Origin: an uncultured Christensenella sp.
GTDB taxonomy: Bacteria; Bacillota; Clostridia; Christensenellales; Borkfalkiaceae
Direction: 5' to 3'
NCBI GenBank assembly: GCA_910578195.1
Contig: CAJTOY010000010.1
Span: 1 to 54,941, forward strand
Length of the DNA stretch: 54,941 nucleotides
The translations under genes were made by a program, and so were the position numbers. Positions within the stretch are counted from its first letter, which is position 1; the number at the start of each line of letters is the position of its first letter. This document shows positions 25,183 to 32,681 of the stretch, piece by piece. Under the pieces are notes generated by a model that was given only the letters and a program-made list of their open reading frames with translations, searched no databases and was not told the origin of the DNA.

Positions 25183-25211
25183 ATTATACAACGTAAATGC
25201 GATATTGTCAA
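25183..25211 (-). promoter_or_regulatory. DtxR-family gene promoter, predicted leaderless
   Basis: Minus-strand consensus TTGACA (25206-25211), 17 bases, consensus TATAAT (25183-25188), directly followed by ATGCTTATG. The expected start of transcription, seven bases past the -10 box, is the A of the ATG at 25176. No ribosome binding site exists. Confidence 0.8.
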
Positions 25212-25228
25212 CACGCAATCCGCGCATA

Positions 25229-25323
25229 TACGAGCAAGACAAGAAGCGCGAGGAAAACTTGAAGAAGTTTACGATAGGTAAATGACTGAAAGTTGCCGCA
25301 GCGCGACAACGTATTGCGAAGTA
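25229..25323 (-). repeat. Dispersed intergenic repeat, copy 1 (tandem)
   Basis: A 95-base unit from TACGAGCAAGACAAG to ATTGCGAAGTA, repeated 118 bases downstream with few differences (copy 2). Related single copies lie at 39325, 45204 and 50099. The strand given is that of the neighbouring transcript. No open reading frame is conserved. Confidence 0.85.
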
Positions 25324-25346
25324 GCACAGGGCTAAAAACGCAGAGA

Positions 25347-25441
25347 TACGAGCAAGACAAGGAGCGCGAGGAAAACTCGAAGGAGTTTACGATAGGTAAA
25401 TGACTGAAAGTTGCCGCAACGCGACAACGTATTGCGAAGTA
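25347..25441 (-). repeat. Dispersed intergenic repeat, copy 2 (tandem)
   Basis: Second 95-base unit, nearly identical to copy 1. It ends 12 bases from the prfA stop; the linker contains an ATATATGCGTTTTTATT tail shared with the copy after secY. Read along the prfA transcript, the element starts just after the stop codon. Confidence 0.88.
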
Positions 25442-25452
25442 TATATGCGTTT

Positions 25453-26532
25453 TTATTCTTCGCCCGCAAGCTGGCGTTCTCTTTCGGCAACCGCCAGCGC
25501 CTCGGTCATTTCGGAAATATCGCCCATAATGAACGCGTCGAGCGAGTACAGCGAAAGCCCTATTCTGTGGTCGGTCACTCTGCCTTGCGGGAAGTTGTAC
25601 GTTCGTATACGCTCGCTGCGGTCGCCGCGTCCGACAAGGCTTTTGCGGTGCTCGTCATAAGCGGTCTGGTTCTGGGAGCTGAAATAATCGTACAGTCTCG
25701 AACGCAAGACCTTGAACGCTTTGTCCTTGTTTTTAAGCTGGCTTCTTTCGTCCTGACACGTCACCACGATTCCCGTCGGGAAGTGGGTTATTCTGATTGC
25801 GGTTTCGGTCTTGTTGACCTTCTGCCCGCCCGCGCCCGAGGAACGGTAAACGTCCACGCGGATATCCTCGTCCTTGATTTCGACCTCGACGTCCTCCGCT
25901 TCGGGCAGTACCGCAACCGTCGCGGTGGACGTGTGAACGCGCCCCTGCGACTCGGTTTCGGGCACGCGCTGAACGCGGTGCACGCCGCTTTCGAACTTTA
26001 ACTGCTTGTACGCGTCCTTGCCGAACACGTTGAATACAACCTCTTTAATGCCGCCGAGCTCGGTTTCGTTGATGTCCACGACCTCGACTTTTAAACGGTG
26101 CCGTTCGCAATAATTGAGGTACATTCTGTACAGCTCGTAGGCGAATAGCGCCGCTTCCTCGCCGCCCGCGCCGCCGCGTATTTCCATTATGCAGTTTCTG
26201 TCGTCGTTTTTGTCCTTTGGCAGAAGTAGGATTTTGATTTCCTCTTTCAGCGCTTCTATCTTTTGGGCGCACTCGGCAATTTCCTCGGACAAAAGCTCCT
26301 TCATTTCGCGGTCGGTCTCGGACTTTGCCGCCTCCTCGGCGTCGGTCATGCGCTTCAAAGTCTCGGCGTACTCCTCGTATTTTTGCGAGGGCTCGATTAT
26401 CTCCGACTGGTCCTTGGCAAGCTTCGTCCATTCCGCCGTATCGGAAATTACTGCGGGGTCGGCAAGTTTAGCCGACAGCTCGCAGTAACGTTTGTAAATT
26501 TCTTCAAGTTTTATTAAAAATTTTTCTTTCAT
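25453..26532 (-). CDS. prfA: Peptide chain release factor 1
   Basis: Recognises UAA and UAG stop codons and triggers peptide release on the ribosome. 359 residues, normal length. Domain 1 is coiled coil; the tripeptide GGQ lies in SSGAGGQKVNKTETAIRITH near residue 230 and its Gln is the target of PrmC, encoded just upstream. The downstream RLYDYFSSQNQ and GDRSERIRTYNFPQGRVTDH blocks are typical. Nothing unusual in the protein. It lies between a hairpin-rich gap and the tandem repeats. Confidence 0.98.
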   Translation of the reverse strand: MKEKFLIKLEEIYKRYCELSAKLADPAVISDTAEWTKLAKDQSEIIEPSQKYEEYAETLKRMTDAEEAAKSETDREMKELLSEEIAECAQKIEALKEEIKILLLPKDKNDDRNCIMEIRGGAGGEEAALFAYELYRMYLNYCERHRLKVEVVDINETELGGIKEVVFNVFGKDAYKQLKFESGVHRVQRVPETESQGRVHTSTATVAVLPEAEDVEVEIKDEDIRVDVYRSSGAGGQKVNKTETAIRITHFPTGIVVTCQDERSQLKNKDKAFKVLRSRLYDYFSSQNQTAYDEHRKSLVGRGDRSERIRTYNFPQGRVTDHRIGLSLYSLDAFIMGDISEMTEALAVAERERQLAGEE

Positions 26533-26597
26533 AGAACCTTACGTTCACGGCGTATCTTAATTGCTTTGCCGTTCAACGAACTTTATCACTAATCAAG

Positions 26598-26791
26598 CGA
26601 GTAATTCAATCAAATAATGTTGCGAGCAAAAATCGCACTTTTTGCAAGCAGTCCCTATTTGTTGCAGTCAGCAACCTCAGCGGTGTGAATGCCCGCAATT
26701 ATATATCTGTTTGCCCTTATGATTGCGGGCAGAGCGGCAGCGCCGCTCAAAATCACGAAATTTGCTTTTCGCAGAATAGAAAAGCAAATTT
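26598..26791. other. Hairpin-rich gap between prmC fusion gene and prfA
   Basis: The 264-base gap has no gene but several adjoining inverted repeats: AAATTTGCTTTT / AAAAGCAAATTT (26758-26769 / 26780-26791, perfect 12 bp), GAGCGG / CCGCTC (26732-26748), GCCCGCAAT / ATTGCGGGC (26691-26699 / 26722-26730), GTTGC / GCAAC (26661-26675) and a GCAAAAA / TTTTTGC pair (about 26629-26648). The first could be a terminator for the fusion gene; the others may form a structured RNA. Confidence 0.6.
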
Positions 26792-26796
26792 GTGAA

Positions 26797-28629
26797 TTAG
26801 AAGGCTATTTTCAAGAAGCGCTCCGTCCCGCTCAAATCCTTTATTACCATTGCATAGTCGCGCTTTTCGAACAGCTTCAAAATCTCCTCCGCCTGACCTT
26901 CGCCGCACTCCAACAGCAAAACGCCGTCGCGGGCGAGGTAGCTTCTCACGGAGCTTGCAAGCCGTCTGTAAAAGTCGAGTCCGTCCGCGCCGCCGTCGAG
27001 CGCAATGCTCGGCTCGTACTCGCGCACTTCCTTTTGTAGGGCGGGGATATCGCCGCTTTTTATATACGGGGGGTTGCAGACAATGAGATTAAATCTGCCG
27101 CGGACTTGCTTGAACATGTCGCTTTGAACGAAATTCACGTTGACGCCGTTCAGCTTCGCGTTTTCCTGCGCAAGCATAATAGCCGCGTCCGAAAGGTCCG
27201 CCGCCGTGACTGCGACGCGCTTGCCCGCGCAATTTTTCGCAATCGAAACCGCAAGACAGCCCGAGCCCGTGCACATATCGAGCACCTTGTCGCCGTCCTC
27301 GACCGACTTTACGGCAATTTCCGCAAGCTGTTCGGTCTCGGGTCTGGGAATGAGCGCGCGCTCGTCGACCTTGATTTTACAGCCGTAAAATTCGGTGTCG
27401 CCGATAATGTACCAAAGCGGTCTGCCCGTCAGCCTTTTTGCTATTATCTCTTTCAGCTTTTTACTCTCGGAGGGCATAACCATGCGCTCGGAGGCGAGCT
27501 CGCTACGCTTTATATCGAGCACAATCGAATAAATCCACTCGGCGTCGCTTTCGTCGATGCCCTTTTCCGCGAATTTCTTTTTGGTTTTTGCAAGCATTTT
27601 GGAAAGTATTCCGCCCGTGACAAACTCGGTTTCGGGCACGCTCGGGTCGGCGTCCATTTCGAGCACCTTGTTAAACGCCGCAATTGCGACGGCTATCATT
27701 TCCTCGTCGGGCTCGCGCGTGGTCAAAAGCTTTTGAATAAGCTTGCCAGGGGCTTTGAAAACGTCCACGAATTTGTTGTCGAACTTCGCAAGCAGTTTTA
27801 AAATTTCATAGGATATTCCCGCAATCAGCGGAAGAAGAATAAGCTCGATTGTGATGTTTATGAGAAAGCGAAGTACGCTGTTCTCGACCTCGTTTATTAC
27901 GGGAACATAGGTGAACACCGCCCAGCCCGCGACCGAAATCACGACAATGTTTATAAACAGTACTATAAACAAAAACGACGTGCCGCATCTGTCGTGTATG
28001 CGCGAACATTCCTTTACCTTTTCGGGCGTAAGCTCGACCCCGCGCTCGAACGCGTTTATCGTCTTATGCTCGGCGCCGTGATACATGTACAGCCTTCGTA
28101 TATCCTTTAATAAAAGAATTAAGGATAAATATGCGATAAATATTATAAGCTTGAACAAGCCCAGAAGCACGTATTCCCACACCGTTTTCTGGACGGGCGG
28201 AATAAGCGAAATCAAAAAGCGCGGCAAAAATATGAAGATGCCTACCGCGAGTACCACGCCTAAACACGCGGAAATAACCGAAATCACGTCCATTAAATTG
28301 ACCTTGCATTTTTCAGCAAGCCATTTCTGGATTTTGCCGGGTTCTTCCTCTTCGTCCTCGCCGTAGACCGCCGCCGAGCGCAAAAGCGTCTTTGTGCCGC
28401 GGATTAAGGACAGCACTAAGTTTACCGTTCCGCGTACGAACGGTATTTTCAGCGCCATCGAAAGGTGTTTGCCCTTTTTTATGCGTTTTGCTTCGACCTG
28501 CACTTCTCCGTCGGGGTCGCGCACGGCTGTCGCCATACTCGTTTTGCCCATCATCATAACGCCTTCGAGCACTGCCTGCCCGCCGACGTAGGTGCATTTC
28601 TTTTTATTTTTCTTTTCTTTATTAAACAT
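26797..28629 (-). CDS. prmC: Fusion of YqhQ-like DUF1385 membrane protein and PrmC release-factor methyltransferase
   Basis: 610 residues joining two proteins usually encoded separately. Residues 1-310 are a YqhQ-type DUF1385 protein: YVGGQAVLEGVMMMG at the start, membrane segments near 115-145, 150-175, 215-240 and 255-280, and MYHGAEHKTINAFE with SRIHDRCGTSFLF. Residues 340-610 are PrmC, which methylates the Gln of the GGQ motif in release factors using SAM: IPRPETEQL, DMCTGSGCLAVSIA and the active-site NPPYI at about 519. GGAGG precedes the ATG. The linker near 310-340 is charged. The order prmC-prfA, with prmC first, supports the methyltransferase part; the fusion would tether it to the membrane. 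Confidence 0.92.
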   Translation of the reverse strand: MFNKEKKNKKKCTYVGGQAVLEGVMMMGKTSMATAVRDPDGEVQVEAKRIKKGKHLSMALKIPFVRGTVNLVLSLIRGTKTLLRSAAVYGEDEEEEPGKIQKWLAEKCKVNLMDVISVISACLGVVLAVGIFIFLPRFLISLIPPVQKTVWEYVLLGLFKLIIFIAYLSLILLLKDIRRLYMYHGAEHKTINAFERGVELTPEKVKECSRIHDRCGTSFLFIVLFINIVVISVAGWAVFTYVPVINEVENSVLRFLINITIELILLPLIAGISYEILKLLAKFDNKFVDVFKAPGKLIQKLLTTREPDEEMIAVAIAAFNKVLEMDADPSVPETEFVTGGILSKMLAKTKKKFAEKGIDESDAEWIYSIVLDIKRSELASERMVMPSESKKLKEIIAKRLTGRPLWYIIGDTEFYGCKIKVDERALIPRPETEQLAEIAVKSVEDGDKVLDMCTGSGCLAVSIAKNCAGKRVAVTAADLSDAAIMLAQENAKLNGVNVNFVQSDMFKQVRGRFNLIVCNPPYIKSGDIPALQKEVREYEPSIALDGGADGLDFYRRLASSVRSYLARDGVLLLECGEGQAEEILKLFEKRDYAMVIKDLSGTERFLKIAF

Positions 28630-28660
28630 TCGGACGAGCCTCCGTTTAAATAATTGCGTT

Positions 28661-28696
28661 ACCGCGCGGCAAAAACCGTGGTTTTTGCCGTGCGGT
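28661..28696 (-). promoter_or_regulatory. Long hairpin upstream of the YqhQ-PrmC gene
   Basis: Arms ACCGCGCGGCAAAAACC (28661-28677) and 28680-28696 pair over 17 positions with one G-T pair. It lies 32 bases before the ATG, has no T-run on either side, and is flanked by a direct repeat CCGTTTAAATAATT (about 28642-28655 and 28725-28738). Possible attenuator, processing site or mobile-element footprint. Confidence 0.5.
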
Positions 28697-28739
28697 CGCC
28701 GTCGGGTTTGTTTACCGCAAAAAACCGTTTAAATAATTA

Positions 28740-28765
28740 TAGCTCCAAAATAATCTTTGGAGCTA
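28740..28765 (-). terminator. rpmE terminator
   Basis: Stem TAGCTCCAAA (28740-28749) / TTTGGAGCTA (28756-28765) with a six-base loop, six bases after the rpmE stop. The following minus-strand sequence ATTATTT is only moderately T-rich. Confidence 0.7.
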
Positions 28766-28771
28766 CAGTGG

Positions 28772-28975
28772 TTAAATGTTGTATCTTTTCTTAAACTTGT
28801 CTACGCGGCCGCCTGTGTCAACAAGCTTCTGCTTACCGGTAAAGAAAGGATGGCATTTATTGCAAATGTCCACTTTCAGAGTATCCACGTTTTTGGTTGT
28901 GCCGGTTTTGAACGTAGCTCCGCAAGCGCATACAACCGTAACTTCATGATAATCGGGATGTATTTCGGGCTTCAT
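28772..28975 (-). CDS. rpmE: 50S ribosomal protein L31
   Basis: 67 residues. MKPEIHPDYHEVTVVCACGA and then CNKCHPFFTGKQKLVDTGGR are typical of zinc-binding (C+) L31: Cys16, Cys18 and the later Cys-x2-Cys. GCGAGGTG precedes the ATG. It has its own promoter and terminator, so is likely a single-gene unit. Confidence 0.97.
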   Translation of the reverse strand: MKPEIHPDYHEVTVVCACGATFKTGTTKNVDTLKVDICNKCHPFFTGKQKLVDTGGRVDKFKKRYNI

Positions 28976-29013
28976 AACTTTTCACCTCGCTTATAGTCTT
29001 TAAATACTTAACT

Positions 29014-29042
29014 ATTATATACAATAATCAGCTTTAAGTCAA
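29014..29042 (-). promoter_or_regulatory. rpmE promoter
   Basis: Minus-strand TTGACT (29037-29042), 17 bases, TATAAT (29014-29019), 39 bases before the ATG. Confidence 0.85.
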
Positions 29043-29088
29043 TTGTTTTTACGAGTACAATTTCAAATTTTTAAATACAAGTTTTTAG

Positions 29089-29117
29089 TTGCCAAACAGA
29101 CGAATTAGGCGTATAAT
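29089..29117 (+). promoter_or_regulatory. MDR dehydrogenase promoter, nearly leaderless
   Basis: TTGCCA (29089-29094), 17 bases, TATAAT (29112-29117). The ATG is only eight bases past the -10 box, so the predicted leader is one to two bases. Confidence 0.75.
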
Positions 29118-29125
29118 GTGTAGGT

Positions 29126-30148
29126 ATGGATAACTGGGTACTCAAAGGCGTACGCAACCTCGTCAACGAAGAAGGCGAAGCGATTGAAATTTCGCCCACG
29201 CAGGTCAAGGTCAAGGTTACGCATCTTCTCATTTCCAATTTTGACGCGCTTATCTTCAACGGAGATTTGGCGGCTAAATATCCAAAGACCATCGGCAGAT
29301 TTGCCGTCGGTATCGTTACCGAGGTCGGCGAAAAATGCTACGGCGTGAAAAAGGGCGACAGAGTTTATCTGGAATCGGCTAAGTCATGCGGCGTTTGTCT
29401 TAACTGCAAAAGCGGCAAGCGCGATAAGTGCGAGGATATTCAGATAGCGGGCAGAGATTACGACGGTTTTCTGCGCGATTTCGTCGTGTGCGAATATTCG
29501 GACGTTTCCGTTCTGCCCGAAGCCGTAAACAACTTGCAGGCGCTTTGCATAGAAATGGTCGGCATTGCCGAAAATATCTATGATAAACTTAAACTGTCCG
29601 CGGGTCAGAGAGTCGCTATCGTCGGTTTGGACTGCCTCGGCAATATTATCGCGCAGGTTCTGCAATATCACAAGATTATCCCCATAGTAATTGACAACTC
29701 GCCCGAGAATCTCGAAAAGGCGAAAAAGTGCGGCATTTACTACGCTTTCCCCGCCGCCGACGAGATTGTCGATAACGTTATGGACGCCACAAGCGGAGAT
29801 TTGTGCGACGCCGCGGTGTATTCGGCAAGCTCGCGTTTGCCGATATCCCTTCCGCCCCGTCTCGTCGGGAAGAAAAAATCGCTTATTTTCAGCGGCTTTA
29901 CCTCCCTTCACAGCTCGATTGACGCTTGCGATATCCTCGAAAAGGATTTGACGGTATTCGGCGTTACCAGCGCGGCAAACTATACCGACTCGGTCATAAA
30001 CATGCTGCTTCACGGCGCGGTCAACATCGATTTCTTCGAAAAAGAAATCGTCAACCAGTTCGACCCCGTCGCCGTGTTTACGGAGCGCTGTAACAGTTTG
30101 AAAACTCCCGATAACGGCAAGCTTACCGTACTTAAACTGATTTTCTGA
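29126..30148 (+). CDS. Medium-chain (MDR) zinc-binding dehydrogenase-like protein
   Basis: 340 residues of the alcohol-dehydrogenase-like superfamily. The structural zinc loop is intact (CGVCLNCKSGKRDKC near 87-101), and a nucleotide-binding Rossmann segment lies near 168 (VAIVGLDCLGNIIAQVL). The catalytic zinc site appears lost: the usual GHE motif reads GRFAVG and the first Cys position reads Ser (LISNFDAL). It may bind NAD(P) and act without catalytic zinc, or have a non-enzymatic role. Followed after 20 bases by the PLD gene in the same direction. Substrate unknown. Confidence 0.85.
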   Translation: MDNWVLKGVRNLVNEEGEAIEISPTQVKVKVTHLLISNFDALIFNGDLAAKYPKTIGRFAVGIVTEVGEKCYGVKKGDRVYLESAKSCGVCLNCKSGKRDKCEDIQIAGRDYDGFLRDFVVCEYSDVSVLPEAVNNLQALCIEMVGIAENIYDKLKLSAGQRVAIVGLDCLGNIIAQVLQYHKIIPIVIDNSPENLEKAKKCGIYYAFPAADEIVDNVMDATSGDLCDAAVYSASSRLPISLPPRLVGKKKSLIFSGFTSLHSSIDACDILEKDLTVFGVTSAANYTDSVINMLLHGAVNIDFFEKEIVNQFDPVAVFTERCNSLKTPDNGKLTVLKLIF

Positions 30149-30168
30149 CGCGCGCGAAATTACTTTCC

Positions 30169-31575
30169 ATGCGCAATTTTTTCTCACTGAACTTTCTTTA
30201 TATTTTGTTGATTGCGGCGGAATCTGCCGCAATTATTTTTTTGTGCATATATATACCCGCGTTATTGCCCGCGGTCGCGGTGTTCGTCGGCGCATGGCTC
30301 GCAAGCGTTATCGCCGTTATCGCGGTCGCCGCGCGGGGCGGCTCGCCCGAAATCAACTGCGCGCTGTCGCTGCTCATTATCGCCCTCCCCGTGGTCGGCG
30401 CGGTGATTTTCACCCTTTCACACATAGGCGGCAAGGAGTACGGCACGCTCACGCTTGAAAATGCGGAACCGCAGGGCGGGCTCGAAAGCGCGGCGTTCGA
30501 GTGCTGCGGAGTGTGCGGCGCGGGCTACGACCGCGCCGAATATTTTACGTGCGGCGAGGATTATTTCAAGCGCCTCTTCAAGGAAATCGAGAAAGCCGAA
30601 AAGCGCGTCTGTCTCGAATATTTCATAGTCTGCCGCGGCAAGATTTTTTCAAGGCTTCTGGCGGCGCTGCGCAACGCGAAAAACAACGGCGCGGAAATCA
30701 AAATCATTGTCGACGGCATAGGCTCGGCGTTCAAGGCGGGGCGGCGGGAAATGAAAAAACTGAAAACCGTCGGCGCGGAGGTCAAAGTTTTCCACAGACT
30801 TAAACCCCTGATATATTCGCGTATAAATTATCGCGACCACAGAAAAATCGCCGCAATCGACGGCAAGGTTGCGTTCACGGGCGGGATAAATATCGCCGAC
30901 GAATACGCGAACATCGACAGCCCGCACGGCTACTGGAAGGACACGGGCGTAGCGGTCTACGGCGCGGCAGCGGAGGTTTTCGAGGGCATGTTTCTGTCGG
31001 TCTGGAACAAGAGTTATAAAACCGAAATAAGCGGCTCGGGGAAGCACCGCTGTCTGCCCTTTTACGACAGTCCGCCCCACCGCGCGGGCTTCTGCGAGAA
31101 CGCCTACGCCGCCGCGATTAATTCGGCGAGGGAGCGCGTGCACATTTTCACACCCTACTTCTGCGCGACCGACAAGACCGCCGCCGCGCTCGAATTCGCC
31201 GCCATGCGCGGGGTCGACGTGAGAATTATTATCCCGCATATTCCCGATAAAAAGTACACCTTCGAGCTTTCGAAGGCGTCCGCGCTTCCGCTTGCCGCCA
31301 AGGGAGTCAGGTTTTACGAGTATACTCCGGGGTTTATGCACGCCAAGAGTATGGTGTGCGACGACAGCGCGTTTATAGGCACATACAATTTCGACTTCCG
31401 CTCGATGCGGCTGAACTACGAGTGCGGGATTATGTTCAAGGGGGAAATCTGCGAGCAGGTCGAGCGGGATTTCTGGGATTGTCTGAGACTGTCCTCACCT
31501 TTTTGCGAGGGCAAAATTTCGCCGTTCAGACGGGTTTTAAGATTTATTTTAAGGCTTTTTGCGCCGCTTATGTGA
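30169..31575 (+). CDS. Cardiolipin synthase-type phospholipase D family protein
   Basis: 468 residues. Three hydrophobic segments near the N-terminus (about 8-30, 30-55, 62-85) anchor it in the membrane. Two HKD motifs follow: HRKIAAIDGKVAFTGGINIA near 223 and HAKSMVCDDSAFIGTYNFD near 390, the paired active site of PLD enzymes. Layout and length match bacterial ClsA-like cardiolipin synthases, which join two phosphatidylglycerols. No clear ribosome binding site precedes the ATG; coupling to the dehydrogenase gene 20 bases upstream is possible. Confidence 0.92.
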   Translation: MRNFFSLNFLYILLIAAESAAIIFLCIYIPALLPAVAVFVGAWLASVIAVIAVAARGGSPEINCALSLLIIALPVVGAVIFTLSHIGGKEYGTLTLENAEPQGGLESAAFECCGVCGAGYDRAEYFTCGEDYFKRLFKEIEKAEKRVCLEYFIVCRGKIFSRLLAALRNAKNNGAEIKIIVDGIGSAFKAGRREMKKLKTVGAEVKVFHRLKPLIYSRINYRDHRKIAAIDGKVAFTGGINIADEYANIDSPHGYWKDTGVAVYGAAAEVFEGMFLSVWNKSYKTEISGSGKHRCLPFYDSPPHRAGFCENAYAAAINSARERVHIFTPYFCATDKTAAALEFAAMRGVDVRIIIPHIPDKKYTFELSKASALPLAAKGVRFYEYTPGFMHAKSMVCDDSAFIGTYNFDFRSMRLNYECGIMFKGEICEQVERDFWDCLRLSSPFCEGKISPFRRVLRFILRLFAPLM

Positions 31576-31585
31576 AGCTTTAAAG

Positions 31586-31614
31586 TTGACAAATGATTTT
31601 TCGCAATATATAAT
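31586..31614 (+). promoter_or_regulatory. YfcE-type phosphoesterase promoter, predicted leaderless
   Basis: Consensus TTGACA (31586-31591), 17 bases, consensus TATAAT (31609-31614), then six bases and ATG. Expected transcription start is the A of the ATG. No ribosome binding site. Confidence 0.85.
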
Positions 31615-31620
31615 TATCGT

Positions 31621-32214
31621 ATGAAAATTCTTATTGCTTCGGATATACACGGCTCGGCAAAGTATTGCAGAATGACTATTGACGCCTTTCGGCGTGAAGG
31701 CGCGGACAAGCTCGTACTTTTGGGCGACATACTCTACCACGGACCGAGAAACCCTCTGCCCGAGGAGTATTCCCCGAAGGACGTCGTTGAAATGCTTTCG
31801 GAGGTGAAGGAAAAAGTTATCTGCGTGCGCGGCAACTGCGACGCGGAAATAGACCAAGCCCTTCTGCCCTTCCCGCTGACGGACTACGCGTATTTGTTTG
31901 TCGACGGGCTGGATATTTACCTTTCGCACGGACACCGCGAAACGCCGCCTATGGTCGGCGGGGTGTACATAACTGGGCACACGCACGTTCCGCTGAACGC
32001 CGCGGAGGGCGAGGTATATCACCTTAACCCCGGCTCGGTATCCCTTCCGAAGGAGGACAGCGCGCACGGTTACATAGTTTACGAAAACCGCCGCTTCGCG
32101 TTCAAGACCTTGGAGGGCGAAACGTACGACGGACTCGACCTGGGCGGCTCCGAGCGTCCCGCGACGAGAACCTCGCCGATTGTTCGCCGCCGAATTGTAA
32201 GAAAGAGAATATAA
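31621..32214 (+). CDS. YfcE-type metallophosphoesterase
   Basis: 197 residues of the calcineurin-like fold. Metal ligands are all visible: ASDIHGS near the start, LLGDILYHGPRNP, CVRGNCDAEID, LSHGHRE and ITGHTHVPL, then LNPGSVSLPK, which is typical of the YfcE subfamily of phosphodiesterases. About 20 extra basic residues follow the fold (TRTSPIVRRRIVRKRI). Probably cytoplasmic; natural substrate unknown. Start fixed by the strong promoter ending six bases before the ATG. Confidence 0.93.
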   Translation: MKILIASDIHGSAKYCRMTIDAFRREGADKLVLLGDILYHGPRNPLPEEYSPKDVVEMLSEVKEKVICVRGNCDAEIDQALLPFPLTDYAYLFVDGLDIYLSHGHRETPPMVGGVYITGHTHVPLNAAEGEVYHLNPGSVSLPKEDSAHGYIVYENRRFAFKTLEGETYDGLDLGGSERPATRTSPIVRRRIVRKRI

Positions 32215-32215
32215 A

Positions 32216-32248
32216 TTAAAAAGCCTTGCGCCGCAAGGCTTTTTTTTA
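32216..32248. terminator. Bidirectional terminator after the phosphoesterase gene
   Basis: Stem AAGCCTTGCG / CGCAAGGCTT (32221-32241) with A-run before and eight T after. Nearly the same sequence recurs at 32314-32344. Confidence 0.9.
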
Positions 32249-32270
32249 ATATTTACGATACAAGTGACCT

Positions 32271-32304
32271 CACGAAAATTTCAGACGTGTCTGAAATTTT
32301 CGTG
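32271..32304. repeat. Perfect 15-bp hairpin between two terminators
   Basis: Arms CACGAAAATTTCAGA (32271-32285) and TCTGAAATTTTCGTG (32290-32304) around CGTG. No T-run follows on either strand. It sits midway between two near-identical terminators. Confidence 0.75.
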
Positions 32305-32313
32305 AACATAGTT

Positions 32314-32344
32314 AAAAAGCCTTGCGCGTTACGCAAGGCTTTTT
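32314..32344. terminator. Bidirectional terminator of the small membrane protein gene
   Basis: AAAAAGCCTTGCG (32314-32326), loop CGTTA, CGCAAGGCT and T-run. Works on the minus strand for the gene ending at 32353 and as a second stop for plus-strand transcripts. Confidence 0.88.
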
Positions 32345-32352
32345 AATTTGGT

Positions 32353-32574
32353 TTAGATGTTGAGTAAGCGCAAAATGTGTCCGCTCACAATCATAAGAAT
32401 AAGGTCGATAAGCCAGATAAGCCAGCCGCCGAAAATACGGATGACGCCTGCAACAATCTTCCCCTCCGAGAAACGCGTAATCATTCCGAGTATCCATGCG
32501 GTAAAAGGAATAATTGCCAGAATAATGCTTACTATACGACCTAAGCCGAAGTAATCGCCGTGTTTTCTTGCCAT
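32353..32574 (-). CDS. Small two-helix membrane protein
   Basis: 73 residues with hydrophobic segments near 13-32 and 42-66 separated by a short basic loop (TRFSEGK); likely a hairpin in the membrane with both ends inside. No recognised family. AAAGGAG lies before the ATG and a TTGACA-16-TATAAT promoter is upstream, so it is very likely expressed. Function unknown. Confidence 0.8.
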   Translation of the reverse strand: MARKHGDYFGLGRIVSIILAIIPFTAWILGMITRFSEGKIVAGVIRIFGGWLIWLIDLILMIVSGHILRLLNI

Positions 32575-32611
32575 TTTCTACATTCTCCTTTAAATAAATT
32601 ATTGTAATAAT

Positions 32612-32639
32612 ATTATAACATAATTAAAGTATATGTCAA
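32612..32639 (-). promoter_or_regulatory. Promoter of the small membrane protein gene
   Basis: Minus-strand TTGACA (32634-32639), 16 bases, TATAAT (32612-32617). Confidence 0.85.
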
Positions 32640-32681
32640 CAAATAGCGATAAAATTACAAAAATTTTGAAATTGGTAAAAT

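Noticed and set aside
25229..25441. CRISPR-like array
   Set aside because: Only two 95-base units with one 23-base spacer, and no cas genes; unit length is far too long.
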